From Clostridiales bacterium (GTDB taxonomy: Bacteria; Bacillota; Clostridia; Lachnospirales; Lachnospiraceae): a DNA stretch of 8,874 bases. Position numbers and translations under genes: made by a program. The number at the start of each line of letters is the position of its first letter. Within the stretch, counting starts at the first letter, position 1. Location: contig JAJQIQ010000073.1 of assembly GCA_021199135.1 (NCBI GenBank), positions 1 through 8,874 of the forward strand, read 5' to 3'. Positions 1 through 5,324 of this stretch are shown piece by piece. The notes beneath the pieces are model-generated. The model had not been told where the DNA came from. It ran no database searches and worked only from the letters and a program-made list of their open reading frames with translations.

Positions 1-1
1 G

Positions 2-295
2 GCTATCACCGCGTTTCTGCACCTCGACATGGACAACCTCGGCTCGACCGACGTGTCGGTGAAACTTTTCAACAAGGACGTGAGCACCGATTTCTACCTT
101 CAGAACGACGCGGCGTATGAGCTCGTGAAGATGCACATCCCCGAGCTTGAGGCGCGGCTGCGCGAGAAGGGATACAACTGCACGGTGTCGGTCGTAAACG
201 AGGAGAAGCATGTCGATTTCGTGGAGGACTTCCTCAAGCAGGACCTACCGTCAGCTGGGCAGGTGCACAGGTACTCGTTTGACATGAGGGCATAA
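2..295 (+). CDS. C-terminal part of a FliK-like (hook-length control) protein, 5' truncated
   Basis: The open frame enters from the left edge, so the start codon is outside the window; 97 residues and a TAA stop are visible. The visible part resembles the conserved C-terminal domain of flagellar hook-length control (FliK-type) proteins: a hydrophobic strand, then LGSTDVSVKLFNKDVSTDF, then a helix region (ELVKMHIPELEARLREKGY) and a final strand (CTVSVV). In FliK this domain contacts the export switch protein FlhB and changes secretion specificity. The next gene, 2 bp downstream, is an FlhB C-terminal homologue, which strongly supports the family call; Bacillus subtilis has the analogous ylqG-ylqH pair. 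Whether it acts in flagellar assembly or is a divergent orphan cannot be decided from this fragment. The assignment is from remembered family pattern, not a search. Confidence 0.6.
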   Translation, partial: AITAFLHLDMDNLGSTDVSVKLFNKDVSTDFYLQNDAAYELVKMHIPELEARLREKGYNCTVSVVNEEKHVDFVEDFLKQDLPSAGQVHRYSFDMRA

Positions 296-297
296 AT

Positions 298-720
298 ATG
301 GCAAAAACCACTTTCAGTCCGTTTCAGTTCGGACAGCTCAATGGCAGAAACAATGGAGACGGCGACGAAAAGAATAGAGAAGAGAACAGGCGGAACCCCC
401 GGCAGCCTCAGCCTGAAAAGAAGCCCGAGGGCAGGACGTTCGACCCGGACAAGACCGCGGTCGCCCTCGCCTACGATCCGGGCGACGTCGCCCCGCGCAT
501 CCTTGCGACCGGCAAGGGCGTGGTCGCCGAGAAGATCATCGAGACCGCGGAGGAGAACGACGTCCCGACCTACAAGGACAACAAGCTCGCTGACACGCTC
601 TCGAAGCTGCAGATCGGCGACGCGATACCGCCCGAGCTCTACGAGGTCGTCGCGCAGATCCTCGTCTTCGTCGACGACATGGACAAGCTGAGGGCGAAGA
701 TGGCAGGCGCGAGGCACTGA
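298..720 (+). CDS. FlhB C-terminal-domain-like protein (FhlB/YlqH type), soluble
   Basis: A 140-residue protein. Residues 1-45 are a low-complexity polar linker rich in N, R, E, P and K. Residues about 50-135 match the cytoplasmic domain of the FlhB/YscU/EscU export-switch family: AVALAYDPGDVAPRILATGKG, then VAEKIIETAEENDVPTYKDNKLADTL, then IGDAIPPELYEVVAQIL. Full FlhB is about 350 residues with four membrane helices and cleaves itself at NPTH. Here there is no membrane segment and no NPTH: the domain begins at the strand just after where that motif would be. It therefore looks like the stand-alone FhlB/YlqH form, which in some bacteria can partly replace the cleaved FlhB C-terminus. It starts 2 bp after the FliK-like stop, so the two are almost certainly co-transcribed. 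No terminator is evident before the downstream promoter. The function is inferred from family only. Confidence 0.75.
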   Translation: MAKTTFSPFQFGQLNGRNNGDGDEKNREENRRNPRQPQPEKKPEGRTFDPDKTAVALAYDPGDVAPRILATGKGVVAEKIIETAEENDVPTYKDNKLADTLSKLQIGDAIPPELYEVVAQILVFVDDMDKLRAKMAGARH

Positions 721-732
721 TTTCCTAAAAAC

Positions 733-761
733 TTGACAATTCAATAGGCACAATGTACAAT
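733..761 (+). promoter_or_regulatory. Sigma-A-type promoter of locus 1
   Basis: TTGACA (733-738), a 17-bp spacer, then TACAAT (756-761). The -35 is consensus and the -10 is one base off. It lies 13 bp after the FlhB-like stop and about 110 bp before cpsC. It matches the minus-strand promoter at 5324-5296 over -35, spacer (12 of 17 positions, including TCAAT and GGCAC) and -10, and the next leader block (GCGTATGAGACATTC here, GCGTTTGAGGCATTC there) also matches. That conservation argues that it is a real promoter and not a chance match. Confidence 0.85.
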
Positions 762-766
762 GTACA
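754..766. promoter_or_regulatory. Palindrome overlapping the -10 (possible operator)
   Basis: TGTACAATGTACA is a perfect palindrome around a single central A and covers the -10 hexamer of the locus 1 promoter. It also reads as an imperfect direct repeat (GTACAAT, GTACAGT). The homologous promoter at 5296-5324 lacks it, so it may be a locus 1 operator or simply a small local duplication. No regulator gene is in the window. Confidence 0.3.
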
Positions 767-779
767 GTGGCGTATGAGA

Positions 780-809
780 CATTCATGTGATCTTGAACGA
801 TCACGAATG
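780..809 (+). promoter_or_regulatory. Leader hairpin of the locus 1 mRNA
   Basis: The left arm is CATTC, a two-base bulge AT, then GTGATC; the loop is TTGAAC; the right arm is GATCAC followed by GAATG. This gives 11 base pairs, starting about 12 nt after the predicted transcription start. There is no T-run after it, so it is not a classical terminator. A hairpin with the same outer sequence (CATTC/GAATG) and a TTGAA loop occurs in the leader of the invertible promoter (5266-5285, minus strand), which suggests a conserved leader element. Its role is unknown. Confidence 0.55.
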
Positions 810-895
810 CAAAACGCCTTCTCCTGAAGAAGAGCGGAGGGCAGGAGGAGCCCAAAGAAGGAGGCAGTGATGCCGAGGGATCCATCGGAAAATAA
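806..895 (+). pseudogene. Remnant of cpsB (last 29 codons)
   Basis: Read in frame from 806, this encodes 29 residues and a TAA that align with residues 232-260 of the intact CpsB at 6449-7234, about 22 of 29 identical by eye. Shared blocks are LLLKK, QEEPKEG, DAEG and IGK. The remaining 230 codons, including every PHP metal ligand, are absent. The sequence may survive because it carries the AAGGAGG ribosome-binding site and overlaps the start of cpsC. Upstream, in-frame continuation meets a TGA at 794-796, so nothing longer is encoded. The 5' boundary coincides with the GAATG of the leader hairpin, which suggests a short-repeat deletion. Confidence 0.8.
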
Positions 896-1625
896 CGAGG
901 ACATTGAGATAGAGATTGACCTGAAGGAAGTGTTTCGGGCGCTGTGGCACAGATGCCCGGCGATTCTGGCGGTGTGTCTCGCGGGAGGCATCCTGGCGGG
1001 GCTGATAACCGAGTTCTTCATCCCGCCGACCTACACCTCCACCACGAGCATCCTGGTGCTCACGAAGGAGACGACGCTCACGTCGCTTGCAGACCTGCAG
1101 CTGGGGAGCCAGCTGGCAAACGATTACGAAGTGCTGATCACGGCACGCGGCGTGCTGAACGAAGTGATAGATGACCTCGGCCTCGAGATGGACTACGAGG
1201 AGTTAAAGAAAAAGATCACGGTCGAGAACCCCACGGACACGCGGATCCTCGAGATTTCGGTGAGGGACCAAAACCCCACCCAGGCGCGGGACATAGTAAA
1301 TGACCTCGCGTCGGTGGCCTCGGTATACATAGGCGACATGATGGAGGTCGTGCCGCCGAAGATCGTCGAGGAGGGCATCGTGCCGAAGAAGCGCACCAGC
1401 CCGAACTTCCTGCAGAACGTCATCATCGGGGTCGTAATCGGGCTTTTGGTCAGCGGCGGGATTGTCGTCGGGATAACAATCACGGACGACACGATAAAAG
1501 ACGAGGAGGACGTGGAGAAATACCTCGGCCTGTCCACGCTCGCGAGCGTCCCGGACCGCCGTGATTTCATAAACGGCAAGAAGAAAAAGAAAAAGCGCGG
1601 CAAGAATAAGGGCAGTAAGAGGTAG
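870..1625 (+). CDS. cpsC: Wzz/CapA-type polysaccharide co-polymerase, kinase activator (locus 1)
   Basis: A 251-residue membrane protein of the Wzz/CpsC/CapA family, which sets polysaccharide chain length and activates the partner tyrosine kinase CpsD. An acidic cytoplasmic start (about 1-28) is followed by TM1 at about 31-50. An extracellular domain follows (about 51-183), with the Wzz-like start PTYTSTTSILVL and a proline-containing stretch (VVPPKIVEEGIVPKKRTSP) before TM2 at about 184-204. The cytoplasmic C-terminus has DDTIKDEEDVEKYLGLSTLASVP, the segment that in this family docks on the kinase, and then a very basic tail of K and R (237-251). I chose ATG 870, 5 nt after AAGGAGG (858-864); GTG 867 in the same frame is a possible alternative. 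It overlaps the cpsB remnant and is followed 19 bp later by cpsD. It is a paralogue of the gene at 7206. Confidence 0.93.
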   Translation: MPRDPSENNEDIEIEIDLKEVFRALWHRCPAILAVCLAGGILAGLITEFFIPPTYTSTTSILVLTKETTLTSLADLQLGSQLANDYEVLITARGVLNEVIDDLGLEMDYEELKKKITVENPTDTRILEISVRDQNPTQARDIVNDLASVASVYIGDMMEVVPPKIVEEGIVPKKRTSPNFLQNVIIGVVIGLLVSGGIVVGITITDDTIKDEEDVEKYLGLSTLASVPDRRDFINGKKKKKKRGKNKGSKR

Positions 1626-1644
1626 CAGGCAGATGGCAGGATAC

Positions 1645-2352
1645 ATGGAACAGACCGTGATAATGACGGATCAGAGAAAATCGAATTACTACTACGAGGA
1701 GGCAATGAAAACTCTTCGAACAAACGTTCAGTATACCGGACGCAGTGTCCGCACCGTCATGTTCACGAGCTGCATGCCGAACGAGGGCAAGAGTGACATC
1801 ACGATGCAGCTCGCGAGGGAATTTGGGAACCTCGGGAAAAAGGTGCTCCTCGTGGACGCGGACATCCGCAAGTCGGCGCTCGCAGGCCGCTACAAGATCC
1901 AGCGCGCCGTGCTCGGCCTCTCGGACTACCTCAGCGGGCAGGTGAGGATGGAGACGGTCATCTACCAGACGAATTTTACGAACCTCGACATCATCTTTGC
2001 GGGGCCGGTCGCGCCGAACCCGTCGGAGCTTCTCGAGGACGCATTGTTCGGGGAGCTGATGAGGAGGGCGAGGGAGAAATACGATTATGTCTTCGTGGAC
2101 ACGCCCCCGATAGGCAGCATCATCGATGCGGCAATCATCGCGAGGCAGTGCGACGGAGTCGTGTTCGTGATACAGAGCGAGTCGATAAGCTATCACTTGG
2201 CGCAGAAGGCGAAGGAGCAGCTGGAGAAGACCGGGTGCAGGATACTCGGCGCGGTCTTAAACAAAGTTGACGTCAAGAAGGATAAATATTACGGCCATTA
2301 CTACTACAAATACTACGGCGATGATGATGGCGGCAAGGGCAGGAAGCGTTGA
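1645..2352 (+). CDS. cpsD: Bacterial tyrosine kinase, CpsD/CapB type (locus 1)
   Basis: A 235-residue cytoplasmic BY-kinase. The Walker A motif is at 45-50 (PNEGKS, K49 binding phosphate), Walker A' at 68-73 (LLVDAD) and Walker B at 147-152 (YDYVFVD, then TPP). The C-terminal autophosphorylation cluster at 215-224 contains seven tyrosines (YYGHYYYKYY). In this family the kinase needs the C-terminus of CpsC and forms a ring whose phosphorylation state governs polysaccharide export or polymerisation. ATG 1645 is preferred because it matches the start of the paralogue at 7980; ATG 1633, four codons upstream in frame, is possible. Neither has a strong ribosome-binding site, so coupling to cpsC is likely. 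Its own phosphatase gene is reduced to a remnant upstream. The last bases overlap the next gene's TTG start (TTGA). Confidence 0.95.
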   Translation: MEQTVIMTDQRKSNYYYEEAMKTLRTNVQYTGRSVRTVMFTSCMPNEGKSDITMQLAREFGNLGKKVLLVDADIRKSALAGRYKIQRAVLGLSDYLSGQVRMETVIYQTNFTNLDIIFAGPVAPNPSELLEDALFGELMRRAREKYDYVFVDTPPIGSIIDAAIIARQCDGVVFVIQSESISYHLAQKAKEQLEKTGCRILGAVLNKVDVKKDKYYGHYYYKYYGDDDGGKGRKR

Positions 2353-3410
2353 AGAAGAAAACCGGCAGCAAAAAATTGGGATACATATTCACTGCTGTGG
2401 CACTGGCCGCGGTGGTTGCGGCGGTTGTCGTGATTGTCTTCTGCCTGAGGGCGATGGGCTTTGGCGGCGTCGTGACAGGGATGGGACGGCAGGACACGGA
2501 GGACGGGGCCGATGCATACGAGAGCGATGAATATGAGAGCGATGAATATGAGACAGAGGATTTCGACGGGATTGTCTTAGACGGCGAAAAATATGTGTAC
2601 AACGACCATCTGAGCAATTTCCTTTTCATAGGCGTCGACAAGGAGGAACAGGTCGACACCTCCGACGGCTCAAGGCACGCCGGTCAGGCCGACGCGATCT
2701 ACCTCATGTCGTGGGACAGGGTCACTGGGGACGTCACGGTCATCGGAATTCCCCGTGACACGATGACGGACATCGAGATTTACGCATATGATGGGACAGA
2801 CATGGGTGCCGCCACCGACCACATAAGCCTCTCTTACGGCTACGGGGACGGCAAGCACACGAGCTGCAGGCTGACTGTGGAGGCGGTATCAAACCTGCTC
2901 TACGGCATCCCCATCCAGGGCTACTGTTCGATAAGCATCGGCGGCATGCCGCTCCTTACGGAAGCGGTCGGCGGTGTCACGGTCACGATACCGAACGACA
3001 GCCTCGAGTACTTGGGCGATGAGTACAGTGAGGGAAGCGAGATCACGCTGGATAAGGACAACACCGAGATTTTCCTCAGGCTCCGCGACACGACCACGAC
3101 CGACAGCGCGCTTTACAGGATGGAGCGCCAGAAGACATTCCTCACCGCCTTCGCGGAGAAAGCCGAGAGCGTTTTTTCCGCGGAGCCCGAGAAGCTCACG
3201 CAGCTTATCACAGACCTCGACCCGTACATGGTCACGAACATCGGCAATGACCAGTACGTAAAAATCCTGGACGGGCTGAACGATGGCGGGCAGACATCCT
3301 ACTGGACGGTTCCGGGCGAGGCCGCCGAGGGGACCTACTACGACGAGTACTACGTCTCCGACGAGGCGCTGTACGGGAAGGTCATCGAGACGTTCTACGT
3401 CAAGCAATAG
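2349..3410 (+). CDS. LytR-CpsA-Psr (LCP) family glycopolymer transferase (locus 1)
   Basis: 353 residues. LCP enzymes sit outside the membrane and move undecaprenyl-linked glycopolymers (wall teichoic acid, capsule) onto peptidoglycan or protein. A signal anchor spans about 13-33, followed by an acidic linker with a repeated ESDEY (58-70). The LCP domain runs from about 90: FLFIGVD (D97), GQADAIYLMSWD (D115), VIGIPRDTM (catalytic-type R136 and D137), HISLSYGYGDG, and GGMPLLTEAVGGVTVTIPND, ending with RLRDTTTTDSALYRMERQKTFL, the usual RQ-type arginine region (R257, R260). The start is TTG 2349, overlapping the cpsD stop as TTGA; the first internal Met (36) would remove the membrane anchor, and the paralogue at 8744 has the same TTG, so TTG is the real start. 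Sortase follows 47 bp later. Confidence 0.92.
   Translation: MKKKTGSKKLGYIFTAVALAAVVAAVVVIVFCLRAMGFGGVVTGMGRQDTEDGADAYESDEYESDEYETEDFDGIVLDGEKYVYNDHLSNFLFIGVDKEEQVDTSDGSRHAGQADAIYLMSWDRVTGDVTVIGIPRDTMTDIEIYAYDGTDMGAATDHISLSYGYGDGKHTSCRLTVEAVSNLLYGIPIQGYCSISIGGMPLLTEAVGGVTVTIPNDSLEYLGDEYSEGSEITLDKDNTEIFLRLRDTTTTDSALYRMERQKTFLTAFAEKAESVFSAEPEKLTQLITDLDPYMVTNIGNDQYVKILDGLNDGGQTSYWTVPGEAAEGTYYDEYYVSDEALYGKVIETFYVKQ
2520..2549 (+). repeat. 15-bp tandem repeat in the LCP linker
   Basis: GAGAGCGATGAATAT occurs twice without interruption, encoding two ESDEY units, followed by a diverged third start (GAGACAGAG). Because the unit is a multiple of three, copy-number change would lengthen or shorten the acidic linker and keep the frame. 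Confidence 0.8.
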
Positions 3411-3426
3411 ATAAAGGAGGTTGCCC

Positions 3427-3453
3427 GTGCGCAGCGTGGCAGGCCAAATGTGA
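3427..3453 (+). CDS. Possible 8-codon leader ORF before sortase
   Basis: A very strong ribosome-binding site (AAAGGAGG, 3413-3420) is followed 6 nt later by GTG and the short frame MRSVAGQM, stopping at TGA 3451-3453, just 4 nt before the sortase ATG. The sortase ATG itself has no good ribosome-binding site close by. The mini-ORF could deliver ribosomes to the sortase start by termination-reinitiation. Alternatively the upstream site is a relic. The peptide itself shows no recognisable function. Confidence 0.3.
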   Translation: MRSVAGQM

Positions 3454-3457
3454 CAAG

Positions 3458-4240
3458 ATGAAAAAATGGCAGATAATTGTGATAATAATTGCATGTGCCG
3501 CCGCGGCTTTCTGCGCCGTGATGGGCATCCGGGGATGGCTTCGGCAGAAAAACGCAGGGAAAGGGTACGAGGACCTGCGCGAGGAGGTCGTCACGGAGGT
3601 CTCGGCGGCTGAACCGGATGCGGCGGCCGTGGAGGAGACGGAAAGCCAGGAAACAGTCGAGATTCCGATCGATTTCGATGCCCTCTGGGAGGAAAACCCA
3701 GACATCTATGCTTGGATCGTGGTTCCCGGCACCAGCATTGACTACCCGATACTCCGGCGCGATGACGATGACAGCTACTACCTCTCGCACGGCGTGGACG
3801 GGGAGGAGGCCGTGGAGGGAGCCATCTACACCGAGAGCTACAACAGCATGGACTTTACCGACCCGAACACCGTGGTCTACGGCCACAACATGAAAAACGG
3901 CTCGATGTTCCGCACGTTGCACAACTTCGAGGACAAAGATTTCTTCGACGAGAACCGGGACGTGACGATATACCTCCCGGATGAGATCCTGCACTACAGG
4001 ATTTTCGCGGCATACGTGACGGACAACCTGCACATACTGCTGAACAATGACTTCAGCGACCCCGACGCCTACCAGAGCTACTTGGACAACATCTTTGCCA
4101 TGGACAGCTCGAGCGCGTTCGTCGACACGGACATGGAGGTGAGCGCGGAGGACAAGATTCTCACATTGTCCACGTGCAATGCGGGAATATCAACACAGCG
4201 ATACCTGGTACAAGCTGTACTGGTGTCCATAGAGCAATAA
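3458..4240 (+). CDS. srtB: Class B sortase
   Basis: A 260-residue membrane-anchored transpeptidase. The N-terminal anchor spans about 5-24, a charged linker runs to about 70, and the catalytic beta-barrel follows. The catalytic triad is visible: H143 in VVYGHNM, C240 in TLSTCNAG and R248 in STQRYLV. The motif WIVVPGTSIDYPIL (86-99) and the long insert between H143 and C240 are typical of class B. The enzyme cleaves a sorting motif between T and G and links the protein to the cell wall. The likely substrate is the next gene, 28 bp downstream, whose motif is SPKTG. No in-frame start exists upstream of ATG 3458; translation initiation may depend on the strong site at 3413-3420. It is co-directional with, and probably in the same operon as, cpsC-cpsD-lcp. 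Confidence 0.95.
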   Translation: MKKWQIIVIIIACAAAAFCAVMGIRGWLRQKNAGKGYEDLREEVVTEVSAAEPDAAAVEETESQETVEIPIDFDALWEENPDIYAWIVVPGTSIDYPILRRDDDDSYYLSHGVDGEEAVEGAIYTESYNSMDFTDPNTVVYGHNMKNGSMFRTLHNFEDKDFFDENRDVTIYLPDEILHYRIFAAYVTDNLHILLNNDFSDPDAYQSYLDNIFAMDSSSAFVDTDMEVSAEDKILTLSTCNAGISTQRYLVQAVLVSIEQ

Positions 4241-4268
4241 AAATTTTAAGGAAAGTGAGGAAAAAAGC

Positions 4269-5036
4269 ATGAGGAAAAAGGTTTTAGCGGGAATGATCGT
4301 GGGAATGCTCCTTGTGGGCCAGGCCATGAGCGTTTTCGCGGCGGGGAGCAAGGGAACCGATGACAGCTCTTCATCCGACACGTCAGCGTCCACCGAGACG
4401 ACGGCTGCGGTTGCGGCGACTGATGACAGCGCGGCTACCGCCTCTGCGATGGACAGCTCAGCGATTGCCGGCGTGGCTGCGGTAGATAAGACGGCCGCCA
4501 CGGTGATTGAGCAGTTCAACAGCGGCGCGATGACCCTCGCCGATGTTGCGGACACGCTCGCCCAGGATGACGCAGCCGATGCGGACGTCATCGAGACGAT
4601 GCAGGCCGACACGACGGTTGCCATGACAGATTTCTTTGACCTGCAGCTTGCAGACGGGGCCAAGAAGAACGCAAACGGCAAGTACGAGGTCAAGCTCTCT
4701 GTCACGATCCCGAGCGGCTACGACGCATACCTGCTACACTTCAGCACCGAGCGCGGCGTATGGGAAATGGTGAAGGCCACGATCGACAGCAAGGCTGGCA
4801 CGATCTCAGCTGAGCTCGACGACCTCTCACCGGCAGCGGTAATCGCAGTTCCGACGAGCACCAGCGGCAGCGAAGGCGGCAGTGGCAACAGCACCAGCAC
4901 AGGGACCGGGACTGAGACTGGAGCGACATCTCCGAAGACCGGCGTGACCTCTGCCTGGGCTATCTGGATGGTAGCGGCAGTCGCGTTCGCAGGCGTAGCG
5001 CTTGTGGCAGGCACCAGGAAGAAAAACGAGCAGTAA
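4269..5036 (+). CDS. Sortase-anchored surface protein with SPKTG motif
   Basis: 255 residues with a secretion signal (positive MRKK, hydrophobic core to about 22, cleavage near VFAA-GS at 24-26). Residues 27-70 are low complexity, rich in S, T, A and D. Residues about 75-195 form a probable small folded domain: a helical part with repeated DxAD, then beta-like KYEVKLSVTIPSGYDAYLLHF. A Ser/Gly/Thr-rich stalk (196-220) precedes the cell-wall sorting signal: SPKTG (221-225), hydrophobic segment about 228-248, and the RKK tail. S/P-P-x-T-G motifs are known for class B sortase of Clostridioides difficile, fitting the sortase just upstream. The start ATG 4269 has GAGG 8 nt before it. It is followed by a terminator, so it is the last gene of locus 1. 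The function of the middle domain is not recognised. Confidence 0.85.
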   Translation: MRKKVLAGMIVGMLLVGQAMSVFAAGSKGTDDSSSSDTSASTETTAAVAATDDSAATASAMDSSAIAGVAAVDKTAATVIEQFNSGAMTLADVADTLAQDDAADADVIETMQADTTVAMTDFFDLQLADGAKKNANGKYEVKLSVTIPSGYDAYLLHFSTERGVWEMVKATIDSKAGTISAELDDLSPAAVIAVPTSTSGSEGGSGNSTSTGTGTETGATSPKTGVTSAWAIWMVAAVAFAGVALVAGTRKKNEQ

Positions 5037-5068
5037 AAACTAAAAATCCATATGCGTTTATGCACACC

Positions 5069-5097
5069 AAAAAAAGCTCCCGATGGGAGCTTTTTTT
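5069..5097. terminator. Rho-independent terminator, works on either strand
   Basis: A seven-A run, stem GCTCCC (5076-5081), loop GAT, stem GGGAGC (5085-5090), then seven T. The symmetric A and T tracts make it a hairpin-plus-U-tract terminator in both directions. It ends locus 1 on the + strand and would stop the leftward transcripts from the two minus-strand promoters at 5183-5211 and 5296-5324. Confidence 0.92.
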
Positions 5098-5130
5098 ATG
5101 CGCAATATCAAGAAAAAATATTATTCAGAT

Positions 5131-5155
5131 TTCGCAAAGTATGCCACTTCACGAA
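5131..5155 (+). repeat. Recombinase-site-like dyad 1 (imperfect)
   Basis: Left arm TTCGCAAAGT, centre ATGCC, right arm ACTTCACGAA. It is in the same orientation as dyad 2 (5230) but has two changes in the right arm (CA for TG), so the inverted repeat is imperfect. It lies 33 bp after the locus 1 terminator and 99 bp before dyad 2. Its outer left flank (AT before TTCGC) matches the outer flank of dyad 3 read in reverse, which may mean it was a partner of that site. Confidence 0.75.
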
Positions 5156-5182
5156 AAGGTATCTACGCATAACCTAAAGCCT

Positions 5183-5211
5183 ATTTTACATATTATGCGC
5201 GATCTTGTCAA
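5183..5211 (-). promoter_or_regulatory. Minus-strand promoter P1, between dyads 1 and 2
   Basis: Read on the minus strand: TTGACA (5211-5206), a 17-bp spacer, TAAAAT (5188-5183). It points left, across dyad 1 into the terminator, giving a transcript of roughly 100 nt in the present arrangement. It shares TTGACAAG with promoter P2. Inversion between dyads 1 and 3 would turn it toward cpsB; inversion between dyads 2 and 3 would not move it. Confidence 0.6.
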
Positions 5212-5229
5212 TAGCCAAATTTTGTAAAG

Positions 5230-5254
5230 TTCGCAAAGTATGCCACTTTGCGAA
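5230..5254 (+). repeat. Recombinase-site-like dyad 2 (perfect)
   Basis: Left arm TTCGCAAAGT, centre ATGCC, right arm ACTTTGCGAA: a perfect 10-bp inverted repeat. Counted as 9-bp arms with a 7-bp asymmetric centre (TATGCCA), it has the layout of a tyrosine-recombinase core site. It is identical over 27 bp (5230-5256) to the reverse complement of dyad 3 (6400-6426), so the two are oppositely oriented around the recombinase gene. Confidence 0.88.
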
Positions 5255-5265
5255 AATCTTATGAA

Positions 5266-5285
5266 CATTCGAATTTCAACGAATG
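5266..5285 (-). promoter_or_regulatory. Leader hairpin of the invertible promoter
   Basis: CATTCG and CGAATG arms around an 8-nt loop, just downstream of promoter P2 on the minus strand. Its outer sequence and TTGAA loop match the locus 1 leader hairpin at 780-809, although the stem is shorter (6 bp). After inversion it would lie in the 5' leader of the cpsB operon mRNA. Confidence 0.45.
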
Positions 5286-5295
5286 CCTCAAACGC

Positions 5296-5324
5296 ATTAT
5301 AGGTAGTGCCGATTGACTTGTCAA
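5296..5324 (-). promoter_or_regulatory. Minus-strand full-consensus promoter P2 (invertible)
   Basis: On the minus strand: TTGACA (5324-5319), exactly 17 bp, TATAAT (5301-5296). Both hexamers are perfect sigma-A consensus. It lies inside the segment bounded by dyads 2 and 3, just upstream of the recombinase gene but directed away from it. It is homologous to the locus 1 promoter at 733-761 in both hexamers, spacer and leader. The -35 is half of a palindrome, TTGAC-TT-GTCAA (5313-5324), so a second TTGAC faces the recombinase, but no good -10 is found at the right distance on that side. Confidence 0.85.

Larger units (their letters stand above)
805..2461 (+). repeat. Paralogous segment, copy 1 (cpsB tail - cpsC - cpsD - start of lcp)
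   Basis: This stretch corresponds gene by gene to 7141-8856: the cpsB tail, cpsC (about 83% protein identity by hand count), cpsD (about 87% over the first 225 residues) and the first 37 codons of the LCP gene, including the same TTGA overlap. Identical stretches of about 50 bp occur, for example 1062-1117. It is an old, divergent duplication in direct orientation about 6.3 kb apart. Confidence 0.85.

Noticed and set aside
100..885. Long minus-strand open frame opposite the FlhB-like gene and locus 1 promoter
   Set aside because: It is antisense to genes with clear family motifs in GC-rich DNA, with low-complexity Arg/Leu/Val composition and no family resemblance. The same applies to the other long minus-strand frames opposite cpsC, cpsD, lcp, srtB and cpsB.
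5131..5255. CRISPR-like repeat array
   Set aside because: Only two direct copies are nearby, the third is inverted 1.1 kb away, there are no further repeats or cas genes, and the dyad layout fits recombinase sites.
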